A stretch of 64,000 bases of DNA from Bradyrhizobium sp. CCGUVB1N3 (GTDB lineage: Bacteria; Pseudomonadota; Alphaproteobacteria; Rhizobiales; Xanthobacteraceae), in NCBI RefSeq assembly GCF_024199925.1, contig NZ_JANADR010000001.1, forward strand, positions 5,769,501 through 5,833,500. Reading direction: 5' to 3'. The translations under genes and the position numbers were made by a program. Under the pieces are notes generated by a model. That model worked only from the letters and a program-made list of their open reading frames with translations, was not told where the DNA came from and searched no databases. Of the stretch, positions 53,273 through 61,426 are shown in pieces. Each line of letters opens with the position of its first letter. The first letter of the stretch is position 1.

Positions 53273-54079
53273 ATGAGACCTTCCCGCGACTGGACCGACA
53301 TCCGCTGGAGCGAAGCGGCGCCCACGGAACCGGCGCGCTGGATCGCGGTCTTGCCGCTGGCGGCGACCGAGCAGCATGGGCCGCATTTGCCGCTCGAGAC
53401 GGATGTGCTGATCGCAGAGGCGTATCTTGCGCGGGTGCGCGAGCTCGCGCCCGAAAATCTTCCGGTCACGTTTCTGGGGGTTGAGCGGATCGGAATTTCC
53501 ACCGAGCACATCGACTATCCGGGCACGCAGACGCTGCCGACCGAGGTGGCGCTGAAGAGGTGGACGGGAATCGGCGAGGACGTTGCGCGCGCGGGCCTGA
53601 AAAAGCTCGTCATCGTCACCAGCCATGGCGGCAACAGCGCGGCGATGATGCTGGTGGCGCAGGATCTGCGCGCGCATCAGAAATTGTTGGTGGTGACGAC
53701 GTCGTGGTCGCGGCTCTCTGGCGCGGAGCAATTGTTTCCGGCCGACGAAGTGCGCCACGGCATTCATGGCGGCGCGGTCGAGACCTCGATCATGCTGGCG
53801 CGCTATCCGTCAGAGGTGCGCAAGGATGCGATCGCAGATTTTGCTTCGAGCAGCATCGCGATGGAGCAGCAATATCGCTGGCTGTCGACGCAGCGGCCCG
53901 CACCGTTCGCCTGGCAGGCGCAGGACCTGCACCTGAGCGGCGCCGTCGGCAACGCGACGCTGGCCTCTGCCGAGAAAGGCGAACAGCTCGTCGACCGGGG
54001 TGCACAGGCCTTCTGCGAGCTGCTGGCCGAGGTCGATAACTTCGACGTGAAGAGGCTCGCGTCAGGCCCCCTCGCCTAG
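53273..54079 (+). CDS. Creatininase-family amidohydrolase
   Basis: 268 residues from ATG 53273. Metal-binding motifs are intact: E-x-H and H...D in TEQHGPHLPLETDVLIA, TSHGGNSAAM, and GIHGGAVETSIMLA. The family includes creatinine amidohydrolase and dipeptide-like or formamide hydrolases such as MftE (the mycofactocin protease). No mycofactocin genes are present. Divergent from a NitT/TauT-type importer, so a small cyclic amide or amide-containing nutrient is the natural guess. Confidence 0.88.
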   Translation: MRPSRDWTDIRWSEAAPTEPARWIAVLPLAATEQHGPHLPLETDVLIAEAYLARVRELAPENLPVTFLGVERIGISTEHIDYPGTQTLPTEVALKRWTGIGEDVARAGLKKLVIVTSHGGNSAAMMLVAQDLRAHQKLLVVTTSWSRLSGAEQLFPADEVRHGIHGGAVETSIMLARYPSEVRKDAIADFASSSIAMEQQYRWLSTQRPAPFAWQAQDLHLSGAVGNATLASAEKGEQLVDRGAQAFCELLAEVDNFDVKRLASGPLA

Positions 54080-54218
54080 CTCATATCTATTTGAAATTCC
54101 TGGATTATCGCTCGAGCTTGGGGGCCAGCTTTTCGCCCTTCGAACCCGAACGCACGAGCCTCCGTCCAACTAAGCACGCGGGCCACAACGGACCGCCTCA
54201 CCCCGGATGGAGTTTGAA

Positions 54219-54482
54219 ATGTCGATCAAGACCAAGATTGCCGCCATTACTCTCGCGGCCCTGACCATTGCCGCCAGCGTTGCGTCCACCACCTCGACCG
54301 CCCAGGCCAAGCCGCTCGGCTGGGGTTGGGGCGTCGGCGCCGGTATCGCCACCGCCGCCATCGTCGGCACTGCGATCGCCGCCAGCAATGACCCCTATTA
54401 CTACGGCTATCACCGCTGCGGCTGGGTCGCCCAGTATGACGCCTTCGGCCATTACCTCGGCCGCGTCCGGTCTTGCTACTGA
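54219..54482 (+). CDS. Small exported hypothetical protein
   Basis: 87 residues from ATG 54219 (GGAG six bases upstream). Signal peptide MSIKTKIAAITLAALTIAASVASTTSTAQA, then WGWGVGAGIATAAIVGTAIAAS, a membrane-like or zipper segment, and a Tyr/Cys tail (YYYGYHRCGWVAQYDAFG, RVRSCY). It resembles other small Bradyrhizobium envelope proteins, including the glycine-zipper gene at 43412-43717. A strong intrinsic terminator follows. Confidence 0.78.
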   Translation: MSIKTKIAAITLAALTIAASVASTTSTAQAKPLGWGWGVGAGIATAAIVGTAIAASNDPYYYGYHRCGWVAQYDAFGHYLGRVRSCY

Positions 54483-54561
54483 TCTTATGTTCGTGAGGCC
54501 CAATCCCTGAGTGGATCCTGCGTCCGACACGGGCGCCTCATCCACCCCGTGTCGTGCCCCC

Positions 54562-54602
54562 GACCCCGTCCGGTTGTCCCCCCGGACGGGGTCATCCTTT
54601 TT
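54562..54602 (+). terminator. Rho-independent terminator
   Basis: Perfect 12-bp stem GACCCCGTCCGG (54562-54573) / CCGGACGGGGTC (54582-54593), 8-base loop, then ATCCTTTTT. It is the clearest intrinsic terminator in the window and ends the transcript of the small exported protein gene. Confidence 0.9.
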
Positions 54603-54666
54603 GGCGGCGGAAATTGTTGCAGTCCCGTCACACAAGGATGCGAACCATCGTCTGCGACATTCCGTC

Positions 54667-54709
54667 CTTGTTGCTATTGAGAATTATTCGCAATAAGGTT
54701 CGCAACAAG
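54667..54709. promoter_or_regulatory. Large palindrome, possible Fur/Irr-type operator
   Basis: Outer inverted repeat CTTGTTGC (54667-54674) / GCAACAAG (54702-54709), with an inner near-perfect palindrome TTGAGAATTATTCGCAA (54677-54693), pattern TTGnnAATnATTnnCAA. The inner sequence resembles iron-responsive operators. It lies about 150-190 bases upstream of the porin gene. Confidence 0.5.
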
Positions 54710-54860
54710 CGCAGGGACTTGGCAAGAAACCTGGGAAGAAACCACCTCCAGCCGGGATCATCTGGTCCGATGGGGTGGATTGCCTAGACCTGATGACAGG
54801 ATGGCCGCGAATCGGCAGGGATAACGCGGTTGGGGCAATTCGCGTTTGGGGGCGTGCGTT

Positions 54861-56858
54861 TTGACGTTGAGAGCACATCGACACCGGTTGTTGCGCACGG
54901 CCGCCGCGATCGCCTGCGGCATGCTGGCGCTCCCCGCTGACGGCCACGCGGCCGATCTGCCGCTGAAGGCGCCGGCGCTGAAGGCCGTCTATGACTGGAC
55001 CGGATTCTATATCGGCGCGCATGCCGGCTACAGCCGCGGCTCGTCCAACTTCGCCCTGAACGACGGCACGGCGAACAGCGGCAGCGGTATCTTCAGCGGC
55101 ATGATCGGCGGCGTGCAGGCCGGCTACAATTACCGGCTCAACTCGGGTCTCTTGCTCGGCGTCGAAGGCGATTTTTCGTTTCCCAACTACATCACCTCCA
55201 ACTCGATCGTCTCCTCGCTCGCAACACCGGCCAACGCAGTGGCGCAGCAATGGGACTACACGGCAAGCCTGCGCGGCCGGGTCGGCTATGCGAGTGGTCC
55301 GTGGCTCGTCTATGCCACCGGCGGCTTTGCGTGGATGGGCGAGCGCTATTTCGATGCGCCTGCCGTGGGCGATAGCCAGAAGGTCCTGAACACGAGGCCG
55401 GGCTGGATCGCGGGTGCCGGCATCGAATATGGCTTCGCGCCACATTGGAGCGCCCGGCTCGAATATCTCTACAGCCGCTTCGACGGCGCCAATATCGGCT
55501 TCTCATCCGGAGCCCAATACTCATCCTCGTCGCTCGACATGCAATCGATCCGGCTTGGCCTCAACCGCAAGGTCGATTGGCCGGGCATGCCGGGCTACGA
55601 CCCGAAGACGTCGCTCACGGATACCGAGTCGGATCGCTGGGAGATTCACGGCCAGAGCACCTATCTGCCGCAAGGCTATCCGTCATTCCCCGCGCTCTAT
55701 AGTGGGGCGAACTCTCTTTCTCCCTCGGCACAGGCCAAGGCAACCTGGAGCAACAGCCTGTTCCTGAACGCGCGGCTGTGGGACGGCGGCGAAGTCTATT
55801 ACAACCCCGAGCTGCTCCAGGGATTTGGATTGAACGACACGGTTGGCGCCGCCGGCTTTCCCAATGGCGAAGCGCAGAAGTCGAACTTCCCCTACCCGCA
55901 TTACAACACCTCGCGCCTGTTCCTGCGCCAGACGTTCGGCTTTGGCGGCGAGCAGGAGGAGCTTGCGAGCGGCCAGTTGCAGCTTGCAGAGAAGGTCGAC
56001 GTCTCCCGCCTCACGCTGCAAGCCGGCAAATTCGCAGTGGTCGACGTGTTCGACGGTAATGCCTACGCCAAGGATACCCGCAAGGACTTCATGAACTGGT
56101 CGATCTGGGCACCGGGTGCCTTCGACTACTCGGCTGACAAGGTCGGTCTCACCTACGGCGTCACCGCAGAGCTCAATCAGAAGCAATGGGCGCTACGCGG
56201 CGGCTATTTCCTGATGGTCGCGGAATCGAACTCGAACCATTTCGACACCAACATCCCCGAGCGCGGCCAATACGTCATCGAGCTCGAGACGCGCTATTCG
56301 CTATTCGGCCAGCCCGGCAAGCTCAGGACCATGGGCTGGGTCGACAGCGCCAATATGGGCAGCTTCCGCGAGACGTTGGATAATCCTGCGCTCAATCTCG
56401 ATATCACGCAGACCCGGCGCGGTCGCCTCAAGGTCGGCTATGTCGTCAACCTCGAGCAGGCGCTCACCGACGATGTCGGACTGTTCGGCCGCTGGAGCTG
56501 GAACGACGGCAAGACCGAGACGCTCGCCTTCACCGACATCAATCGCAGCCTGTCGGGCGGACTCTCGATCAAGGGCACGAAATGGGGCCGGCCCGACGAC
56601 GTGATCGGGATTGGCGGCGCCATCAACGGGCTATCGCAGGACTATCGCGACTTCCTCGCCGCCGGCGGTCTCGGCGTGCTCGTCGGCGACGGCGCGCTCA
56701 ACTATCGAAACGAGCGCATCCTCGAAACCTACTATGCCTATGCGCTGAACAAGTCGCTGACCCTTACTGCCGACTACCAGCTCATCGTCAACCCCGCCTA
56801 CAACGCCGACCGCGGGCCGGTGTCGGTGTTTTCGGGACGGCTGCACGGCGAGTTCTGA
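54861..56858 (+). CDS. Fusion of Omp31/RopB-type barrel and OprB-like carbohydrate porin
   Basis: 665 residues from TTG 54861 (GGGGG eight bases upstream); TTG 54846 is another start, and no ATG or GTG is available nearby. After a signal peptide (TAAAIACGMLALPADGHAAD) comes an outer-membrane barrel of the Omp31/RopB type (about 30-235: PALKAVYDWTGFYIGAHAGY, GGVQAGYNYRLNSGLLLGVEGD, WSARLEYLYSRFDG), then an OprB-like porin (about 265-665: WEIHGQSTYLPQGYPSFPALY, ARLWDGGEVYYNPELLQGFG, ALNKSLTLTADYQLIVNPAYN). Each part alone is enough for a complete barrel. It probably forms a passive channel for sugars or other small solutes. Confidence 0.85.
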   Translation: MTLRAHRHRLLRTAAAIACGMLALPADGHAADLPLKAPALKAVYDWTGFYIGAHAGYSRGSSNFALNDGTANSGSGIFSGMIGGVQAGYNYRLNSGLLLGVEGDFSFPNYITSNSIVSSLATPANAVAQQWDYTASLRGRVGYASGPWLVYATGGFAWMGERYFDAPAVGDSQKVLNTRPGWIAGAGIEYGFAPHWSARLEYLYSRFDGANIGFSSGAQYSSSSLDMQSIRLGLNRKVDWPGMPGYDPKTSLTDTESDRWEIHGQSTYLPQGYPSFPALYSGANSLSPSAQAKATWSNSLFLNARLWDGGEVYYNPELLQGFGLNDTVGAAGFPNGEAQKSNFPYPHYNTSRLFLRQTFGFGGEQEELASGQLQLAEKVDVSRLTLQAGKFAVVDVFDGNAYAKDTRKDFMNWSIWAPGAFDYSADKVGLTYGVTAELNQKQWALRGGYFLMVAESNSNHFDTNIPERGQYVIELETRYSLFGQPGKLRTMGWVDSANMGSFRETLDNPALNLDITQTRRGRLKVGYVVNLEQALTDDVGLFGRWSWNDGKTETLAFTDINRSLSGGLSIKGTKWGRPDDVIGIGGAINGLSQDYRDFLAAGGLGVLVGDGALNYRNERILETYYAYALNKSLTLTADYQLIVNPAYNADRGPVSVFSGRLHGEF

Positions 56859-56936
56859 GATGGCCGCGAGGCGGCCGTCTGCCCGCCTTTCACCGGGAAG
56901 GGGCGGTACGCCGCCGCTGCTTCTCGGAGAGCTAAA

Positions 56937-57626
56937 CTAGCAGGTCTTATACTGTAGGTGCTGGAGGCAAGTACACGTAGTCGTCGAGCTGGTGTACTTG
57001 ACGTCATAGTAGGCAGGGCCAGTCGAGTTCGTGGGGCTGTTCGTTGAACAGCGCGGAAACTTCCAATAGGTGTCTTGAAGATTTACGGTCCCGCTGATCG
57101 TAAACCCGAGACTGGGTGTATAGGCATAAGAGACCTCACCCACAATGAACGAAACCTGGTCGTTTTGATTGTTTGGATTGTTTGCGTTGCCCACCGTTCC
57201 ATTGAGCGATGTGGGCACTGTCAAGCCCGTCAAATCGGTCCTTCCCTGTCCGAAGGTTGTTCCGTTATACGACTGACTCCATCGAAGGGTCAGGTTGCCA
57301 TTGGCATCGCTGGAGACTTCGGACACCGTGACTGACAGGATCGGGTTGCCGCTGCTGCCATTGACGGAATACGGTGCAATGATGGAGGTCGCCCCGGTGA
57401 TTATGTTCTGCATCGAGGCCGTGCTGAGCGACGTGTTCTGCGTCACCATATCGGCGACGGAGTGAGCCGTCGCGCTGACCTTGACGTTGATCGCCATTCC
57501 AGTCGCGAGTTCGACGCCGCCGACCAACAGCACCAACATGAACGGCACCACGATCGCGAACTCTGTCGCTGCCACGGCATCGGCGTCGGTCGCAAATTTC
57601 CTTACGCGAAATGACAGGCTGGTCAT
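56937..57626 (-). CDS. TadE/TadF-like pseudopilin-type protein
   Basis: 229 residues from ATG 57626. The TadE motif with prepilin-like first helix is present: ADAVAATEFAIVVPFMLVLLVGGVEL (glutamate five residues into the hydrophobic core region). The rest is beta-rich, Asn/Ser/Thr-rich and probably exported, ending with several cysteines (CTCLQHLQYKTC). Third gene of a three-gene Tad-like operon; 12 bases from the previous one. Confidence 0.82.
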   Translation of the reverse strand: MTSLSFRVRKFATDADAVAATEFAIVVPFMLVLLVGGVELATGMAINVKVSATAHSVADMVTQNTSLSTASMQNIITGATSIIAPYSVNGSSGNPILSVTVSEVSSDANGNLTLRWSQSYNGTTFGQGRTDLTGLTVPTSLNGTVGNANNPNNQNDQVSFIVGEVSYAYTPSLGFTISGTVNLQDTYWKFPRCSTNSPTNSTGPAYYDVKYTSSTTTCTCLQHLQYKTC

Positions 57627-57638
57627 AGGCTGATACCT

Positions 57639-58226
57639 CTAGGGAGTGGCCGGCTCGTTCTGGAAAGCGGCTGATGCCATGATTAGCCGGGAGCCGTTGG
57701 GCTGGTTTGCCATATTGAAAGCGATCGGCCCAAAGAAGATCGGCCAGAGATACATCACGCGGACAACAACGATATCGCCCGCAGTTCCGGGATTGAACTG
57801 CCAGGTATTGGTGACATTTCCACTGCTGTCGTAGGTCAGCGTCGGCATGCCAACATTGGTGGAGGACCAGTTATTGGCGACCTGGACGTCGACCATCAGG
57901 CCGCTAGTGCTGCTACAGGTGAAAAGGACCGTGGCATTATTGCAGACGGTAGTCTTGAATGCGGCCGCGGCTGCGGCCGCTGTCAAGCTCGCATCCTGCG
58001 CCTGCACCTGCCCAGTCAGAATTTGGCGAGCCGATTGCCGGACGGCGTTTTCGAGGATCGACTGCGCAAAGAAAAGCAGGAACGTCTGGATGAGAGCAGC
58101 GAGGATGCCAAGAAACGGCGTGGCAATCAGCGCGAACTCAACCGCCGTGGCGCCTTCGGTGTTCCTGAGAAAAGCGCCGAAATGATTGCGGCGTCTTTTC
58201 CCTGGTGTGGTTTCTAACTGGGCCAT
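57639..58226 (-). CDS. TadE-like pseudopilin-type protein
   Basis: 195 residues from ATG 58226. TadE helix: NTEGATAVEFALIATPFLGILAALIQTFLLFF, the classic motif. The rest is exported: QSARQILTGQVQAQDASLTAAA, then a beta-rich part with VVRVMYLWPIFF, a membrane-like stretch, near the end. TadE/TadF proteins are minor pilins of Flp pili, processed by a TadV-type peptidase. Nine bases from the TadG-like gene. Confidence 0.86.
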   Translation of the reverse strand: MAQLETTPGKRRRNHFGAFLRNTEGATAVEFALIATPFLGILAALIQTFLLFFAQSILENAVRQSARQILTGQVQAQDASLTAAAAAAAFKTTVCNNATVLFTCSSTSGLMVDVQVANNWSSTNVGMPTLTYDSSGNVTNTWQFNPGTAGDIVVVRVMYLWPIFFGPIAFNMANQPNGSRLIMASAAFQNEPATP

Positions 58227-58235
58227 GGCGCTTTC

Positions 58236-59660
58236 TTACTGCGTGAGGCTGGCGGTACTTGAGGCGACCTTGATGAACAGGTCCGTCAGCGCCTGCTTGA
58301 TATCGCCGCCGGTTTTGACGTGGGAGTAGAAGCCAGGCGAGGCGCACGCTTGGAGATTTAGCGCGATCGTGCCGGTTGAGGGATCAGGCTGGTCGTACTT
58401 GTCTATCCAGCTCATGTACCAGGAATCCGTTGTCTGGATACCGGTGGTGGCACTGGCGATGAGTTGCAGATACTCCGTGTAAAGGATCGCGATCTTAATG
58501 CCCTTGTTCTTGATGGTCGTGCATATCGTCGTGTCGAGCGGCTGCTGGCATCGATTGTTGGAGGCGAGACTCGCGTTGGGGCAAGCTGAAGCGCCCGAGA
58601 CGATCTTGTCCTCGACGCCGTCGGTGACAAGGAAGACCACCTCCTGTGGCGTATCTCCTGACGTGTTGCTGCCGAGGCCGGGCGTAGGCATGATCTTGTT
58701 GAGGCTGGTGAGCGCGCCGGCGATATCTGTGCCATTGTCGGTCTTGCAGTTCGTTGTCGCAACGACGCAGTTCTGGTAGGCGACCGGCATCAACGCAATG
58801 TTGGAAACTTGGGCTCCGGCCGTCGTCGGGGTGGTCAGCGTCGCCAGTGCGTTCAAACCCAAGTCGAATGTATAGAGGGCCGCTTGATAGGTGGTGTTGT
58901 TCAGGGCCGACATGCACTGCATGACTCCCCCCGAAACGCCAGACTGCGGGCAGTTCGACCATGTATTGAGCAACTGGTTGACGGCACTTGTCACGAGATC
59001 AATCCGCAGAGTGATATTCCTGGATCGTGCGATCGCGAGGTTATCCTGGGTCCCACCGTCGTGACCGATATTGGTTTGATGACAGGCGAAGCCGCAATTC
59101 TGCGAGGCTTTTGCCGACTGGTACTTGGAGGCGGTGTAGGTGATGAGATTGCTGATGTCGGCCGTGGTCGCGCCGATCCCCATGGATGGCGAGTCGTCCA
59201 TCAGCAGATAGAAATTCATGTTGGGCGCGCTCGCCGCCTGCGCTGTCGCCGAGCCGTTGATCGGCCACGACGTAGTGTTCATGAGCACCGCGGGAAAATT
59301 GTTGATGGATGCGGTGCTATACGAAACACTGACGGTGCGCTTAAGTCCTAGGTCAGTCACGGTAATCGTCGGTGAGGGTATCGCGGTCAACCCCGACGCA
59401 AGACTGTTCGCCGTCGACATGAAGATGGCATTAGCGGTGGCTTGGGCCACCGTGCGGGTTTGCATCAGCATAGCGGGCCTGACGGCTGCGATTGCGGCTG
59501 CGTCGGCAGCCGCGTCCAACTGCGCCTTCTTGCGCAGCGCTTGGGTGAAATCGAGCGTCATGCCAAGCAGAAAGACGATGGGAACCATCGTGAGCGCGGT
59601 GATCACGGCAACGTTGGCCTTCCGATCTCTCGCGAAACGAAGCACTGAGCGGCGGAGCAT
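58236..59660 (-). CDS. TadG-like protein with von Willebrand factor A domain
   Basis: 474 residues from ATG 59660. N-terminal TadE/G-type membrane helix NVAVITALTMVPIVFLLGM with the glutamate replaced, then QLDAAADAAAIAA. A vWA domain (about 160-440) has a MIDAS motif DDSPSMG and later DGTDIAGALTSLN and FLVTDGVEDKI. Several cysteines suggest disulfides. TadG proteins link Flp pilus assembly to the envelope. The cluster lacks tadA, tadB, tadC and the major pilin, which must be elsewhere. Confidence 0.88.
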   Translation of the reverse strand: MLRRSVLRFARDRKANVAVITALTMVPIVFLLGMTLDFTQALRKKAQLDAAADAAAIAAVRPAMLMQTRTVAQATANAIFMSTANSLASGLTAIPSPTITVTDLGLKRTVSVSYSTASINNFPAVLMNTTSWPINGSATAQAASAPNMNFYLLMDDSPSMGIGATTADISNLITYTASKYQSAKASQNCGFACHQTNIGHDGGTQDNLAIARSRNITLRIDLVTSAVNQLLNTWSNCPQSGVSGGVMQCMSALNNTTYQAALYTFDLGLNALATLTTPTTAGAQVSNIALMPVAYQNCVVATTNCKTDNGTDIAGALTSLNKIMPTPGLGSNTSGDTPQEVVFLVTDGVEDKIVSGASACPNASLASNNRCQQPLDTTICTTIKNKGIKIAILYTEYLQLIASATTGIQTTDSWYMSWIDKYDQPDPSTGTIALNLQACASPGFYSHVKTGGDIKQALTDLFIKVASSTASLTQ

Positions 59661-60026
59661 GATCTTTACCCTGATTGCCGTCGCTGCGGCGAAAACGTTT
59701 TCCCGAAATGTTGCGATCGGAGCAGACGGTCAAGTTTTCACCGCCGATCGCGCGATCAACACGTGCGAATATGCGTACGGCCTCGTTAATCAAGGTTTAC
59801 AGGCAATACATAGACACGGCCTGAAACCGAACGGGATGTGTCACATTGAGAAGGCATCATTAATGTCGGCTAAACGGGTTCCCAGAAACCTGGCTCCGAA
59901 AATCCGGGCTGGTGCATGAAGGCGCTCTGGGCAGCATGGACGCGCGCATCCGACCGGCGGCGCCTGCCGGGACAGAGCGGAAAGATGCGACAATTTTGCC
60001 AAGGGCCGGCGAAATCGGCCAACGCA
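59661..60026. other. Intergenic region between the Tad-like operon and the CorC-like gene
   Basis: Promoters for both directions should lie here; no gene was recognised. Repeated short AT-rich pieces near 59760-59830 could form part of a promoter for the minus-strand Tad genes. Confidence 0.35.
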
Positions 60027-60054
60027 TTCATATATGAAGACATTCATACATGAG
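60027..60054. promoter_or_regulatory. Tandem palindromes upstream of the CorC-like gene
   Basis: TTCATATATGAA (perfect 12-bp palindrome, 60027-60038) and TTCATACATGAG (60043-60054, one half degenerate) are 16 bases apart. They lie 50-80 bases before the start codon, a typical position for a dimeric repressor or activator. Confidence 0.5.
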
Positions 60055-60104
60055 GTGAGCGGCCGGCAGATCGCCGGCCGAAGCCTTTCCAACCATCGTG
60101 CAAA

Positions 60105-61403
60105 ATGCTCTCGCTCGAACTCCTCATCGTCGTCCTGCTGATCGTCATTAACGGCCTGTTGTCCATGTCGGAGCTGGCGGTCGTCTCCTCGCGCCCGGCG
60201 CGGCTCTCGATGCTCGCGGCCAAGGGGGTGCGCGGCGCCGAGCGCGCGCTGGCGCTGGCGTCCAATCCCGGAAAGTTTCTCTCGACGGTGCAGATCGGCA
60301 TCACGCTGGTCGGCGTGCTCTCTGGTGCGTTCTCGGGCGCGACGCTCGGGCAGCGGCTGGCGCAATGGCTGCTCGGATTCGGCCTCTCGTCAGGGATCGC
60401 CGACATCGTCGGCGTCGGCATCGTCGTGACCCTCATCACCTACGCGACGTTGATCGTCGGCGAACTGGTGCCCAAGCAGGTGGCGCTACGCGATCCCGAA
60501 AGCATCGCGGTCAAGGTCGCGCCGGTGATGGACTGGCTCGCGAAGATCTCGCTGCCGCTGGTGGTGTTGCTGGATCTCTCCGGCAAGCTGATCCTGACGC
60601 TGCTCGGCCGCAGCGGCAAGGCGGAGGAGACGGTTTCGGAGGACGAGATCCATCACCTCGTCAGCGAGGCCGAGAGCGCCGGCGTGCTGGAGCCCGGCGA
60701 GAAGGAGATGATCGCGGGCGTGATGCGGCTCGGCGACCGCCCGGTCGGCGCGGTCATGACGCCGCGCACGGAGGTCGACGAGATCGATCTCAACGACGCG
60801 CCGGAGACGATCCGCGAGATCATGTCGAAAAGCCCGCATTCGCGCTTTCCTGTGTCCGATGGCGACCGCGACAAGCCGATCGGCGTGCTCCAGGCCAAGG
60901 ATTTGCTCGTCGCCTATATGAACGAGCGCACGCCCGATCTGCGCGTGCTGGTGCGCGACGCGCCGGTGATTCCGGCCTCCGCCGATGCGCGCGACGTGCT
61001 GGCGATCCTGAAGGCGGCGCCAGTGCATATCGGCCTCGTCTACGACGAATACGGCGCCTTCGAAGGCGTGGTCACCGCGGCCGATATTCTGGAATCCATC
61101 GTCGGCGCGTTCCACTCCGAAGAAGGCCCGCCGGAGCCGGCCTACGTCACGCGCGCCGACGGCTCGCTGCTGGTCTCGGGCTGGATGCCGGTCGACGAAT
61201 TCGGCGAGCTGCTCGGCTTCGAACTGCCGCCGCATCACCGCTACAACACCGTGGCCGGCCTCGTGCTGCAACACTTCAACGTGCTGCCTGATGTCGGCGA
61301 CGCCTTCGACCTCGGCGGCTGGCATCTCGAAGTCGTCGATCTCGATGGTCGACGGATCGACAAGATTTTGGCAAGCCGAAGGAGTGAGCAGGCGGCGGCG
61401 TGA
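60105..61403 (+). CDS. CorC/HlyC-type (CNNM) membrane protein with CBS domains
   Basis: 432 residues from ATG 60105. Four helices of the DUF21/CNNM domain (about 1-190, with ELAVVSSRPARLSMLA and ATLIVGELVPKQVALRDPESIA), a pair of CBS domains (about 210-335, with VMTPRTEVDEIDL and FPVSDGDRDKPIGVLQAKDLL) and a CorC_HlyC C-terminal domain (about 350-425). Usually annotated hemolysin-like; characterised members transport or control Mg2+ or other divalent cations. Convergent with the following gene. Confidence 0.92.
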   Translation: MLSLELLIVVLLIVINGLLSMSELAVVSSRPARLSMLAAKGVRGAERALALASNPGKFLSTVQIGITLVGVLSGAFSGATLGQRLAQWLLGFGLSSGIADIVGVGIVVTLITYATLIVGELVPKQVALRDPESIAVKVAPVMDWLAKISLPLVVLLDLSGKLILTLLGRSGKAEETVSEDEIHHLVSEAESAGVLEPGEKEMIAGVMRLGDRPVGAVMTPRTEVDEIDLNDAPETIREIMSKSPHSRFPVSDGDRDKPIGVLQAKDLLVAYMNERTPDLRVLVRDAPVIPASADARDVLAILKAAPVHIGLVYDEYGAFEGVVTAADILESIVGAFHSEEGPPEPAYVTRADGSLLVSGWMPVDEFGELLGFELPPHHRYNTVAGLVLQHFNVLPDVGDAFDLGGWHLEVVDLDGRRIDKILASRRSEQAAA

Positions 61404-61426
61404 GCATCCATGAACCGGGCCGGCCC

